64,000 nucleotides of DNA from assembly GCF_000423185.1 (NCBI RefSeq), contig NZ_AUHM01000001.1, positions 620,001-684,000 of the forward strand, in the 5' to 3' direction. Each line of letters starts with the position of its first letter. The first letter of the stretch is position 1. The translations under genes were made by a program, and so were the position numbers. A model generated the notes under the pieces. The model did not search any database. It was not told the origin of the DNA and saw nothing but the letters and a program-made list of their open reading frames with translations. The stretch comes from Inquilinus limosus DSM 16000. Its GTDB lineage: Bacteria; Pseudomonadota; Alphaproteobacteria; DSM-16000; Inquilinaceae. Positions 1-8,191 of this stretch are shown here, piece by piece.

Positions 1-708
1 CGCCGACACGGCGGCCCGCGGCACCGCGTGGCGCAGGCTTCGTGCCTCGGCCAGGTATCCGGCAGCCACTTCGGCCACCTGGGCCACCGCCCGGCGCAGC
101 CCCTCATGCGGCTTCATCTCGAACAGCAGGCCGCGGTCGGCGCCCTCGGCAACCATGATCTCCTGCGGCAGGTAGAGGCGCTTCTGCCGGGCGTGGAACG
201 GCATGGCGCGCATCAGGCCGACCAGAGCCCATGCGGTGCCGATCGCCGTCGCCGCCTGATGCGTCGCGTCGTCGCGAACGCCCAGCACCTCGAGATGCAG
301 GCGCAGCAGCGGCCCGGCCGTATCCGCGGCGTAGCCCTCGAGATCGGCGAGGGTCGCCGGCGGCTCGTCGTCCAGATCGCGCTCACGGGCGTCGATGACG
401 GTGTCGAAATGGCCCCGGCTCAGGTCATGGGCCCAGACAGCCGGGGCCAGGGCGTCGAGCACCTCGTGCCGGCGCGGCCGGCCGTCGTAGATCTCGCCGA
501 CCGCATCGCGCCACCATTGCAGCCGGATCTGACCGAGCAGCGGCTGGCTGACCACCTCGCGCGTCTTCGCCACCTCGATGTTGAAGGCATAGAGCGCGAA
601 CAGCGCCGCACGGCGCGACGCCGGGGCGAACAGGCAGGTCAGGTAGCGGTCATGGTCGAGGCGGCGAACCTGCTCGCCGTTCTGGCCCAATGGATCGGTG
701 GTCGGCAT
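1..708 (-). CDS. squalene/phytoene synthase family protein, NDUFAF6-like (3' end outside window)
   Basis: 236 codons are visible from an ATG at 708; the frame is still open at base 1, so the C-terminus lies outside the window. The fold family is the trans-isoprenyl diphosphate synthases. The segment reading IDARERDLDD, followed by LEGYA, is very close to what I recall of the mitochondrial complex I assembly factor NDUFAF6, rather than to true squalene or phytoene synthases with their two DxxxD motifs. A role in respiratory complex I assembly is inferred from that resemblance. In alphaproteobacteria such a gene usually lies just downstream of the Mth938-like gene; here two unrelated genes separate them. 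No catalytic synthase role is claimed. Confidence 0.8.
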   Translation of the reverse strand, partial: MPTTDPLGQNGEQVRRLDHDRYLTCLFAPASRRAALFALYAFNIEVAKTREVVSQPLLGQIRLQWWRDAVGEIYDGRPRRHEVLDALAPAVWAHDLSRGHFDTVIDARERDLDDEPPATLADLEGYAADTAGPLLRLHLEVLGVRDDATHQAATAIGTAWALVGLMRAMPFHARQKRLYLPQEIMVAEGADRGLLFEMKPHEGLRRAVAQVAEVAAGYLAEARSLRHAVPRAAVSA

Positions 709-812
709 GGCGGCCCCTATATGCCCGCTCACGGCACCGATCGCCACCGAAGCTTGCCAGCTTAGGCTCCAGGTTGAAGACTTGCCCGCCAAAGCATCGA
801 GGGAGGCGACCG

Positions 813-2054
813 ATGAAGGCGATCATCGTCGGTGGCGGCATCGGCGGGCTGACGACGGCGCTGATGCTGCAGGCGCGCGGGATCGGCTGCGCCGTGTTCG
901 AGCAATCGGCCGAGCCGCGGGAGATCGGCGTCGGCATCAACACCTTGCCGAACGCGATCCAGGAGCTTGCCGGGCTCGGCCTGCTCGACCGGCTCGACGC
1001 CGTCGCCATCCGCACCCGGGAGTTGCTGTACTGCAACCGCTTCGGCCAGATCGTGTGGCGCGAGCCGCGCGGCCTGGACGCCGGTTTTCCAGTGCCGCAG
1101 TTCTCGATCCACCGCGGCCGGCTGCACGGCGTGCTGCACAAGGCGGCGCGCGAGCGGCTCGGCGGCGAGATCCACCACGGACGCCGCCTGGCCGGTTTCG
1201 AGCAGACCGGGACCGAGGTCGTCGCCCATTTCGTCGACCGCCACGGCGCGCCGGCCGGAACCGCGCGCGGCGACGTCCTGATCGGCGCGGACGGCATCCA
1301 TTCGATCGTCCGGGACACGCTCTATCCCGACCAGGGTCCACCCTCCTGGAACGGCGTCATGATGTGGCGTGGCGCGATCGACTGGCCGGCCACTATGGAC
1401 GGGCGGACCATGATCGTCGCCGGTGGCATGCAGGCGAAGGTCGTGCTGTACCCGATCGCGGCGGGAACCGCGCCGGACCGGCGCCTGACCAACTGGGTGG
1501 TGTGCGCCCGCATCGGCGACGGCAGCGCACCCCCGCCCCGGCGCGAGGACTGGTCGCGGCCCGGCCGGCTGGACGAGGTGCTGCCGCACGCCCGGCGCTT
1601 CGCGCTGCCGGAGGCCGACATCGCCGAGATCGTCCAGGCGACGCCGGAGTTCTGGGAGTATCCGATGTGTGACCGCGACCCGCTGCCGCGCTGGCGGCAC
1701 GGCCGGGTGACGCTGCTGGGTGACGCGGCCCATCCGATGTACCCGGTGGGGTCGAACGGCGCATCGCAGGCGATCCTCGACGCCCGCGCCCTGGCCGATG
1801 CCCTGGCCGACACGGCGGATGCCGTGACGGCGCTGGAGCGCTACGAGGCCGACCGGCGGCCGAAGACCGCTGAGATCGTCCGGCTGAACCGCAGCGGCGG
1901 TCCGGAGGGGGTGATCGACGTGGTCGAGCAGCTGGCGCCGGACGGCTTCGAGGACATCGAGGCCGTGCTGTCGCATGAGGAGCGTCAGGCGATCGTCCGC
2001 GGCTATGCCACGGTCGCCGGCTTCACGCCGGCCCAGCTGCGCCGTCCGCGCTGA
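813..2054 (+). CDS. FAD-dependent monooxygenase (group A flavin hydroxylase)
   Basis: 413 residues from the ATG at 813, preceded by a GGGAGG Shine-Dalgarno. The N-terminus carries the dinucleotide-binding GGGIGG motif at residues 7-12 and an acidic strand end (VFEQS). The second FAD motif, LLGDAAHPM, is near residue 305, followed by the usual NGASQAILDA helix. This is the p-hydroxybenzoate hydroxylase fold; the closest well-known relatives are PhzS-like flavin-dependent oxidoreductases acting on aromatic rings. The substrate cannot be read from the sequence. Its stop directly abuts the stop of the convergent cupin gene. The pair sits between two core genes and looks like an insertion into the core. 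Confidence 0.88.
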   Translation: MKAIIVGGGIGGLTTALMLQARGIGCAVFEQSAEPREIGVGINTLPNAIQELAGLGLLDRLDAVAIRTRELLYCNRFGQIVWREPRGLDAGFPVPQFSIHRGRLHGVLHKAARERLGGEIHHGRRLAGFEQTGTEVVAHFVDRHGAPAGTARGDVLIGADGIHSIVRDTLYPDQGPPSWNGVMMWRGAIDWPATMDGRTMIVAGGMQAKVVLYPIAAGTAPDRRLTNWVVCARIGDGSAPPPRREDWSRPGRLDEVLPHARRFALPEADIAEIVQATPEFWEYPMCDRDPLPRWRHGRVTLLGDAAHPMYPVGSNGASQAILDARALADALADTADAVTALERYEADRRPKTAEIVRLNRSGGPEGVIDVVEQLAPDGFEDIEAVLSHEERQAIVRGYATVAGFTPAQLRRPR

Positions 2055-2504
2055 CTAAGCGGGCGGCGGCAGGAAGTCGACGTCATGCTTGGCGGCGAGC
2101 GCCACCACCGCCTCCGGCGTCTGCTCCGGCAGGTCGTGGATGGCCTGGAACAGCTCGACCAGCCGGCCGGTCGGCGCCACCCAGAACAGCGACTTCGCGA
2201 TCGCGCCGCTGTTGTTGAAGATGCCGTGCGGGATGCCCTTGGGCAGTCGGACAAGATCGCCGACCGTGGCCGACGCGTTCTTGCCGTCGAGCAGGAAGTC
2301 GAGCCTGCCTTCGAGGATGTAGAGGAACTCGTCCTGCAACGGGTGAATGTGCGGCGGCACGAAGGTGCCGATGCCCAAGGTGGCGTGCCAGGCGAAGCTG
2401 TCCTCGGAGATCTGCTTCGGCACATAGGTCTGGCCGAGGATCGACCAGGAGATGCCGTCGATCCCCTCCGCGGCCCCGGTGATACCGGCCGTCATCGCCT
2501 TCAT
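2055..2504 (-). CDS. cupin domain-containing protein
   Basis: 149 residues. A single cupin barrel is evident: motif 1 reads PPHIHPLQDEF with both histidines and the glutamate that would bind a metal, followed by YILEG, and motif 2 contains GIPHGIFN. Small single-domain cupins of this sort may be dioxygenases, isomerases or binding proteins; nothing here decides which. It converges on the flavin monooxygenase with no gap between stop codons. No operon partner is visible: the next minus-strand gene upstream is Mth938-like, 65 bases away. ATG at 2504, with a GGAGGCG-type ribosome site just before it. Confidence 0.8.
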   Translation of the reverse strand: MKAMTAGITGAAEGIDGISWSILGQTYVPKQISEDSFAWHATLGIGTFVPPHIHPLQDEFLYILEGRLDFLLDGKNASATVGDLVRLPKGIPHGIFNNSGAIAKSLFWVAPTGRLVELFQAIHDLPEQTPEAVVALAAKHDVDFLPPPA

Positions 2505-2569
2505 CTCGCGCCTCCCCTGCTGCTTGTCTGCAGCTTAGAGACTAAAGCGTTCGCAGCGAACGGGCGACG

Positions 2570-2944
2570 TCAAACCGGGATCAGCGCCGCGGCGGCGCGG
2601 CGGCCTTCGGAGATCAGCACGTTGTAGGTGCGGCAGGCGGCGCCGGTGTCCATCGCGTCCATGCCGATGCCGGCCTCACGGATCTGCCGCCGCAGCGTCG
2701 AGGGCAGCAGCACCATGCGCGGGCCGCAGCCGATCAGCAGCACCTCGACCGGTGGGTCGATCCGCTTCACCGGGTCGAGATCGGCCAGGGCCAGATCCTC
2801 GATCCGGCCGATCGGCCAGGGCGCCTCGCCCTCCGGCCACACCAGCATCGGCCCCTGATGCAGCTCTCCGGCGATGCGGAAGCCGCCCGGCTGGTAGCCG
2901 TCGATCATCCGCCGCCCGGGCGGGATGACGGAGGAGATTTCCAC
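2570..2944 (-). CDS. Mth938-like domain protein (DUF498, NDUFAF3 homologue)
   Basis: 124 residues. The start region MIDGYQPGGFRIAGE and the end region TYNVLISEGRRAAAALIP match the Mth938/DUF498 fold, whose mitochondrial member NDUFAF3 is a complex I assembly factor. The full family length is present. The gene follows yajC on the same strand with a gap of only 23 bases, so they are probably co-transcribed. In most alphaproteobacteria I know, secD and secF lie between yajC and this gene; here they do not. Function beyond an assembly role is inferred. Confidence 0.85.
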   Translation of the reverse strand: MEISSVIPPGRRMIDGYQPGGFRIAGELHQGPMLVWPEGEAPWPIGRIEDLALADLDPVKRIDPPVEVLLIGCGPRMVLLPSTLRRQIREAGIGMDAMDTGAACRTYNVLISEGRRAAAALIPV

Positions 2945-2967
2945 GATCCCGCTCCGTCCCGCTCAGC

Positions 2968-3411
2968 TCACTTGCGCGCCAGGAAGCGGGCCAGCCCCTT
3001 GGGCTTCTCCGCCTCGGCCGGCGCGTTGGCGGCGGCCGGCGCCGCGGTCTCCTCGGCCTTGTCGCCGTTGCCCGACCCGCCGTTCTTGGCCGGCTCGGTG
3101 CGGGCCAGGACCGTGGTCACGGTGCTGCGGATCACCTTGACCCGGACGTTCTCGGCGATCTCCACCGTCAGCTCGTCGTCGGCCACCTTCTGCACGGTGC
3201 CGACGATGCCGCCGCCGGTGACGATTCGGTCGCCCCGGCGCAGCGCGCCCAGCATGTCGCGGTGTTCCTTCGCCCGCTTCTGCTGCGGCCGGATCAGCAG
3301 GAAGTAGAACACCACGAAGATGAGGATCAGCGGCGCGAATTGCACAAGCAGGCCGGCCCCACCGGCCGCGCCGGGATCGGCCGTCTGGGCATAGGCCTCG
3401 GAAATGAACAT
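2968..3411 (-). CDS. yajC: preprotein translocase subunit YajC
   Basis: 147 residues from the ATG at 3411 (MFISEAYAQ, the usual alphaproteobacterial start); a start 12 bases upstream is also open but less typical. One membrane helix (LLVQFAPLILIFVVFYFLL) is followed by the family signature RPQQKRAKEH and a small KOW-like beta domain (GDRIVTGGGIVGTV). The C-terminal 50 residues are an Ala/Glu/Pro-rich tail. YajC associates with SecDF-SecYEG at the inner membrane. The expected secD and secF genes are not downstream here. Confidence 0.95.
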   Translation of the reverse strand: MFISEAYAQTADPGAAGGAGLLVQFAPLILIFVVFYFLLIRPQQKRAKEHRDMLGALRRGDRIVTGGGIVGTVQKVADDELTVEIAENVRVKVIRSTVTTVLARTEPAKNGGSGNGDKAEETAAPAAANAPAEAEKPKGLARFLARK

Positions 3412-3579
3412 TCCACGCTCCACCTTTACAGTCGCGCGCGACTATAGCGGCCGGGGCTGCGGTTGCAACGGAATCCGGTCCGCCTCCGACGGCGCAAGGG
3501 AGGCTTGCGGCGCTTGATCTCGACAGGCGCGCGGCACGATCGTTAGCGTCGGCGGGCCGAAAGCGAAGGAGACCGTCCG

Positions 3580-4452
3580 GTGGCCGACCTGGATCCGACA
3601 CATCTGCAACTGCTGACCCGCATCGCCGATGCGCTGGAGCGGCTGGCGCCCCCGCCGCCGGCGCCGACCGACCTGGCCAGCGCCGACGCCTTCACCTGGG
3701 ACGCCGAGCACGGGCGGCTGCAGCCGGTCGCCACGGTCAGCAAGGTCGACCTCGGCCTGCTGCAGGGCATCCAGCTGCAGCGAGACCTGCTGCTGGAGAA
3801 CACCCGCCGCTTCGCCCAGGGACTGCCGGCCAACAACGCGCTGCTGTGGGGCTCCCGCGGCATGGGCAAGAGCTCGCTGGTCAAGTCGGTGCATGCGGCG
3901 GTGAACGGCGAGGCCGGCGGCGTTCTGGCGCTGGTCGAGATCCATCGCGAGGACATCTCCTCCCTGCCCCGCCTCTTGCACCTGCTGCGCGCCTCGACCC
4001 GGCGCTTCATCCTGTTCTGCGACGACCTGTCCTTCGACGGCCAGGACGCCAGCTACAAGTCGCTGAAGGCGATCCTGGAGGGCGGTATCGAGGGCCGGCC
4101 GGAGAACGTGGTGTTCTACGCCACCTCGAACCGCCGCCACATCCTGGCGCGGGAGATGATCGAGAACGAGCGGTCGACCGCGATAATCGCCGGCGAGGCG
4201 GTGGAGGAGAAGGTGTCGCTGTCCGACCGCTTCGGGCTGTGGCTCGGCTTCCACGGCTGCAACCAGGACACCTATCTGGAGATGGTGGAAGGCTATGCCA
4301 AAGCCTTCGGCCTCGAGATCGCGCCCGAGACGCTGCGCGCCGAGGCGCTGGAATGGACCATCACCCGCGGCTCCCGCTCCGGCCGCGTCGCCTGGCAGTA
4401 CATCCAGGACCTGGCCGGCCGCCTCGGCAAGCGGCTGGAGGCCGCGAAGTAG
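3580..4452 (+). CDS. DUF815 family P-loop ATPase
   Basis: 290 residues from a GTG at 3580 with an AAGGAGA site upstream. Walker A reads GSRGMGKSS near residue 92, and a Walker B-like strand (FILFCDDLSF) follows about 55 residues later. After it comes NVVFYATSNRRH, a sensor-1-like motif. The family is AAA+-like, annotated DUF815, widespread next to yajC in alphaproteobacteria and without an established role. It is divergent from yajC across a 168-base gap. A perfect 8-bp hairpin separates its stop from the convergent abgT. Confidence 0.9.
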   Translation: MADLDPTHLQLLTRIADALERLAPPPPAPTDLASADAFTWDAEHGRLQPVATVSKVDLGLLQGIQLQRDLLLENTRRFAQGLPANNALLWGSRGMGKSSLVKSVHAAVNGEAGGVLALVEIHREDISSLPRLLHLLRASTRRFILFCDDLSFDGQDASYKSLKAILEGGIEGRPENVVFYATSNRRHILAREMIENERSTAIIAGEAVEEKVSLSDRFGLWLGFHGCNQDTYLEMVEGYAKAFGLEIAPETLRAEALEWTITRGSRSGRVAWQYIQDLAGRLGKRLEAAK

Positions 4453-4458
4453 GAGGAA

Positions 4459-4478
4459 GGGGCGGCCCGCGCCGCCCC
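4459..4478. terminator. GC hairpin between convergent DUF815 and abgT genes
   Basis: GGGGCGGC (4459-4466), loop CCGC, then GCCGCCCC (4471-4478): a perfect 8-bp stem seven bases after the DUF815 stop and nine bases before the end of abgT. There is no T-tract on either strand, so it may act as a bidirectional stall or RNA-end stabiliser rather than a classical intrinsic terminator. Confidence 0.5.
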
Positions 4479-4486
4479 GCCCCCTG

Positions 4487-6010
4487 TCAGTTCAGGAACA
4501 GCCCGACACCCGGCGCCAGCGGCAGGCCGAGCTCGACCCACAGCACCAGGAAGGCGGACCAGGCGATCAGGAAGCCGATCGAGATCGGCAGCGTCATCGC
4601 CGCCAGCGTGCCGATGCCGGCATCCTTCTGATAGCGCTGCAGGAACGCCAGGCAGACGGCGAAATACGGGCTCATCGGCGAGATCACGTTGGTGACCGAG
4701 TCCGAGATGCGGAAGGCGGCCTGGACCAGCGCCGGCTCCAGCCCCACCAGCATCATCATCGGCACGAAGACCGGCGCCATCAGCGACCACTGCGCCGAGC
4801 CCGAGGTGATGAAGACGCTCATCACCATCGCCAGCAGGATGAAGGCCAGCACCAGCGGCGTGCCGCCCAGCCCGCCGGTGTCGAGCAGATGCGAGCCGTG
4901 GATCGCGATCCACTCGCCGAGATTGGTCCAGCGGAACCAGGCCAGGAACTGCGAGATGGCGAAGAACAGCACCAGGGTCGGCGCCAGCTCCTTCACTGCC
5001 TCGGCCATGTAGCCGGCGACGTCGCGGGCGCTTTTGACCTTGCCGACCGCAGAGCCGTAGACCCAGCCGAGCAGCAGGAAGAACACCGCCAGGATGGCGA
5101 CGATGCCTTCGAGGAAGGGCGACGGCACCAGCCCGCCCTGCTCGCTGCGCAGCGGCGACCCGGCCGGCAGCACCGCGGCCAGCACCACGGCGAGGAAGGC
5201 CAGCGCCACCCAGCCGATGCGCTTCAGGGCCCGAGCCTCGGTGGCACCGATCGGCTCCAGCTTCAGCACCACGTCGCCGGTGTACTTGCCGGCCAGCGGC
5301 TCGACGATCCGTTCGATCACCAGCGTGCCGACCAGCGACAGCAGCACCGCCGAGCAGGCGATGAAGTAGTAGTTGTCGAGCGGCGAAACATAGGCGTTCG
5401 GGTCGATCGCGTGCGCGGCGCCGGTGGTGATGCCGGACAGGATGATGTCGACCGGGGTGATGAACAGGCTGGCGTCGTAGCCGGCGCCGACCGCGACATA
5501 GCCGGTGACGGCGCCGACCAGCGGGTTGCGCCCGACCGCCTGGAAGATCATGGCCGAGAGCGGGATCAGCACGATATAGGCGGCGTCCGAGGCCAGGTGA
5601 CTGCACATGCCGACCAGGAAGATGACGAAGGTCGTCAGATGCCGCGGCGCCTTGATCACGCTGACCTGCATCAGGCTGGCGATCATCCCGACCTTATCGG
5701 CCACGCCGATCGCCAGCATGATCACCAGGATCACGCCGAGCGGCGGGAAGTTGACGTAGTTCTTGGCCAGCGAGCCCAGGGCGAAGACCAGCCCGTCGCC
5801 GGAGATCAGGCTCTGGACCAGGACCTCCTTGCCGGTCTTCGGGTTGATGCCGGAGGCGCCGCCCAGCGCCATCAGCCAGGACAGCACGGCGACGACGCCG
5901 CAGAGGATGAGGAACAGCAGGAACGGGTGCGGCAGACGGTTGCCGGCCCGCTCGATCAGGGCGAGGAAGCGCTGCATGGCGGAGCGGCTTTCGACGGTCG
6001 AGGTGACCAT
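4487..6010 (-). CDS. AbgT family transporter
   Basis: 507 residues from the ATG at 6010 (an in-frame TTG at 6016 is possible). It is a hydrophobic polytopic inner-membrane protein with roughly a dozen helices. It opens with the AbgT family hallmark IERAGNRLPHPFLLF, and SGSAQWSLMAPVFVPM comes near the C-terminus. AbgT of E. coli imports p-aminobenzoyl-glutamate; other family members export sulfonamides. The gene begins 3 bases after the stop of the M20 hydrolase, so the two form an operon in which imported N-acyl amino acids could be hydrolysed. The substrate is inferred from the family. Confidence 0.9.
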   Translation of the reverse strand: MVTSTVESRSAMQRFLALIERAGNRLPHPFLLFLILCGVVAVLSWLMALGGASGINPKTGKEVLVQSLISGDGLVFALGSLAKNYVNFPPLGVILVIMLAIGVADKVGMIASLMQVSVIKAPRHLTTFVIFLVGMCSHLASDAAYIVLIPLSAMIFQAVGRNPLVGAVTGYVAVGAGYDASLFITPVDIILSGITTGAAHAIDPNAYVSPLDNYYFIACSAVLLSLVGTLVIERIVEPLAGKYTGDVVLKLEPIGATEARALKRIGWVALAFLAVVLAAVLPAGSPLRSEQGGLVPSPFLEGIVAILAVFFLLLGWVYGSAVGKVKSARDVAGYMAEAVKELAPTLVLFFAISQFLAWFRWTNLGEWIAIHGSHLLDTGGLGGTPLVLAFILLAMVMSVFITSGSAQWSLMAPVFVPMMMLVGLEPALVQAAFRISDSVTNVISPMSPYFAVCLAFLQRYQKDAGIGTLAAMTLPISIGFLIAWSAFLVLWVELGLPLAPGVGLFLN

Positions 6011-6012
6011 GG

Positions 6013-7170
6013 TCAACGGCCCCCCAGGCGGCGCTCGGCGATGGCCAGGAACATCCCGGCGGCGACCGGCAGGATCTCGTCCCGGTAGTCGTAGCGGGGG
6101 TGGTGCAGATAGGCGCTGTCCTCGCCGTTGCCGACGAAGAAGAAGCAGCCGGGCACCTTCTCCAGGTAGAAGGCGAAGTCCTCCGCCCCCATGGTCGGCA
6201 GCGAGTCCATCCGGCCCGAGCGCTCCGGGCCGACCAGGTCGAGCGCGGTCGCCAGCACGAAGTCGGTCTCGCCGGCGTCGTTCACCACCGAGGGGATGCG
6301 CATGGTCTGTTCGACCGCCGCGGTGGCGCCGTGCGCCTCGCAGATCTGGGCGATCACCCAGCGCAGCTCCTGGTCGATCCGCTCATACGCGGCCGGCGAC
6401 CCGTCGCGGGTGTTGATCGACAGCGTCGCCGCCGTTGGGATGATGTTGTGGCTGTTGCCGCCATGGAACTGTGTGACGGTGACGACGCCCGATTCCAGCG
6501 GCGACAGGCGGCGCGACACCACGCTCTGCAGCCCCTGCACCACGGCGGTGCCGACGAAGATCGGGTCGATCGCCAGGTCCGGCCGCGAGGCGTGGCCGCC
6601 CTTGCCGGAGATGGTGACCTCGTAGAGCGAGCTGCCGCCCATGGTCGGGCCGGCCTTGGCGAAGACGCGGCCGAGCGGATATGCCGGGCGATTGTGGTAG
6701 CCGTAGACCCTCTCGACGCCGTCCAGCGCCCCGGCCTCGATCATCCGGGCGGCGCCGAGCCCGCCCTCCTCCGCCGGCTGGAACAGCAGCTTGATCCGAC
6801 CGGACAGGCGGTCGGCGATGCCGGCCAGCCCGCGGGCGGCCAGCAGCAGCGAGGCGGTGTGCCCGTCATGGCCGCAGGCATGCATCCTGCCCGGGGTCTT
6901 CGAGGCATAGGGAAGGCCCGTGTCCTCGAGGATCGGAAGGGCATCCATGTCGGCACGGAAGGCGATGGTCGGTCCCGGCCGGCCGGTGTCGAGCAGGCCG
7001 ACCACGCCGGTCTCGGCCAGGCCGGTCTCGACCGCGTAGCCGAGGCCGCGCAGGCGCGACGCCACCAGATCGGCGGTGCCGTGCTCCTCGTATTTCAGCT
7101 CGGGGTTCGCGTGCAGATGCCGGCGCGTCTCCACGGCTTCCGCGATCGCCTCGGGCGAAAAGCTCTCCAT
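6013..7170 (-). CDS. M20 family amidohydrolase (AbgA/AbgB or hippurate hydrolase type)
   Basis: 385 residues from the ATG at 7170; an ATG two codons upstream (7176) is also possible, and a GGACAGGG site precedes both. Metal-site motifs of the M20 dizinc hydrolases are present: FRADMDALPI, then ACGHDGHTASLL, the PAEEGG glutamates and a late HHPRYDYRDE with the last histidine ligand. A bacterial exopeptidase dimerisation domain lies between. Next to abgT the likely job is cleaving p-aminobenzoyl-glutamate or another N-acyl amino acid in the cytoplasm. It is divergent from a LysR gene that probably controls it. Confidence 0.88.
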   Translation of the reverse strand: MESFSPEAIAEAVETRRHLHANPELKYEEHGTADLVASRLRGLGYAVETGLAETGVVGLLDTGRPGPTIAFRADMDALPILEDTGLPYASKTPGRMHACGHDGHTASLLLAARGLAGIADRLSGRIKLLFQPAEEGGLGAARMIEAGALDGVERVYGYHNRPAYPLGRVFAKAGPTMGGSSLYEVTISGKGGHASRPDLAIDPIFVGTAVVQGLQSVVSRRLSPLESGVVTVTQFHGGNSHNIIPTAATLSINTRDGSPAAYERIDQELRWVIAQICEAHGATAAVEQTMRIPSVVNDAGETDFVLATALDLVGPERSGRMDSLPTMGAEDFAFYLEKVPGCFFFVGNGEDSAYLHHPRYDYRDEILPVAAGMFLAIAERRLGGR

Positions 7171-7237
7171 CGCCATCCCTGTCCAGGTTCTCGTTCGACA
7201 TCCCCTGGTATGAAGGCGATCCGCATGCCACAAGCGC

Positions 7238-7243
7238 TATAAT
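7238..7243 (+). promoter_or_regulatory. perfect -10 hexamer (TATAAT) upstream of lysR
   Basis: TATAAT on the plus strand, 45 bases before the LysR start. No good -35 is seen at 16-18 bases upstream, which fits an activator-dependent or self-controlled promoter. Its position just before the LysR box would place the box over the transcription start. Confidence 0.4.
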
Positions 7244-7253
7244 TCGCACAACG

Positions 7254-7272
7254 CGTTGCCGCTGCGGCAACG
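7254..7272. promoter_or_regulatory. LysR-type operator (T-N11-A palindrome)
   Basis: CGTTGCCGC-T-GCGGCAACG is a perfect 9-bp inverted repeat with a 1-base centre. It contains the T-N11-A spacing typical of LysR-family boxes (T at 7257, A at 7269). It lies in the 117-base gap between the divergent M20/abgT operon and the lysR gene, 16 bases before the lysR ATG. This is the usual place for an autoregulatory site. Confidence 0.55.
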
Positions 7273-7287
7273 GACGAAAGAAACGTC

Positions 7288-8190
7288 ATGCAGAGCACCG
7301 CGCTTCGCTACTTCCTGGAAGTCGCCCGCTCCGGCTCGATCGCGGATGCGTCGAAGCGGCTGAACGTCGCCGCCTCCGCCATCAGCCGGCAGATCGCGAA
7401 GCTGGAGCGCGAGCTGGGGGCCGAGCTGTTCGAGCGCCGGCCCCGCGGCATGGTGCCGAGCGCGGCCGGGGAGATCCTGGCCGCGCACGCCCGGCGGGCG
7501 ATGCTGGACGGCGAACGCGCCGCGGCCGAGATCCGCGAGCTGCAGGGCCCTCACCGCGGCCATGTCCGGCTGGCCAGCTTCGAGGGCTTCGCCCTCGACA
7601 TCCTGCCGGCGGCGGTGGCCGCGTTCCGCCGCGACCATCCGGGCGTGACCTTCCACCTCTGGGTCGGCACCTCGGTGCAGATCGCCGAGCGGGTGCGGGA
7701 CGGCGAGACCGACATCGGCATCTCCTTCAACCTGGCGCCCCCGCGCGGCACGACGGTGGAGCGGATGATCCGCCGGCCGATGCACGCGCTGATGCCGCGC
7801 ACCCACCCGCTGGCGGAACGGCCGTCGATCGCCATGGCCGAGACCCTGCCCTACCCCGTCGCCCTGCCGGACCCGGACCGGACCCAGCGGCAGCTGATCG
7901 ACGCCTGCTGCAACCTGCAGGGGCTGGCGCTGGAGCCGGTGCTCTCGACCAACTCCATGGCCGCGCTGCGCCGGTTCGCCGACATCGAGGGCTGCATCCA
8001 CTTCACCAGCGCGATCCGCGACCCCGGCCGGGTGGCGATGGGCGACTTCGTCGCCGTGCCGGTCGCCGACGAGGGCATGACCGACAGCACGCTGCACATC
8101 CTGACCATGGCCGGCCGCACTCTGCCGGCCGCGGTGCGCGCCTTCCTCGACGCCCTGCTGGCCGAGCTGGCGCCGGTGGAACGGCCCTAG
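7288..8190 (+). CDS. LysR family transcriptional regulator
   Basis: 300 residues. The N-terminal winged helix-turn-helix spans about residues 1-60 (ALRYFLEVARSGSIADASKRL, then AASAISRQIAKLE and LFERRPRG), followed by the linker helix and a periplasmic-binding-protein-like effector domain from about residue 90. It is transcribed away from the M20 hydrolase/abgT operon and most likely regulates it, with the imported N-acyl compound or its product as co-inducer (inference from position). The perfect T-N11-A palindrome in the shared gap supports this. Confidence 0.92.
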   Translation: MQSTALRYFLEVARSGSIADASKRLNVAASAISRQIAKLERELGAELFERRPRGMVPSAAGEILAAHARRAMLDGERAAAEIRELQGPHRGHVRLASFEGFALDILPAAVAAFRRDHPGVTFHLWVGTSVQIAERVRDGETDIGISFNLAPPRGTTVERMIRRPMHALMPRTHPLAERPSIAMAETLPYPVALPDPDRTQRQLIDACCNLQGLALEPVLSTNSMAALRRFADIEGCIHFTSAIRDPGRVAMGDFVAVPVADEGMTDSTLHILTMAGRTLPAAVRAFLDALLAELAPVERP

Positions 8191-8191
8191 C

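Noticed and set aside
28-765. Plus-strand open frame at the window start
   Set aside because: It is antisense to the NDUFAF6-like gene, which shows family motifs; the composition is a shadow type.
4295-6088. 597-codon plus-strand frame over abgT
   Set aside because: Low-complexity Arg/Gln/His/Asp translation; the minus strand encodes an obvious AbgT transporter.
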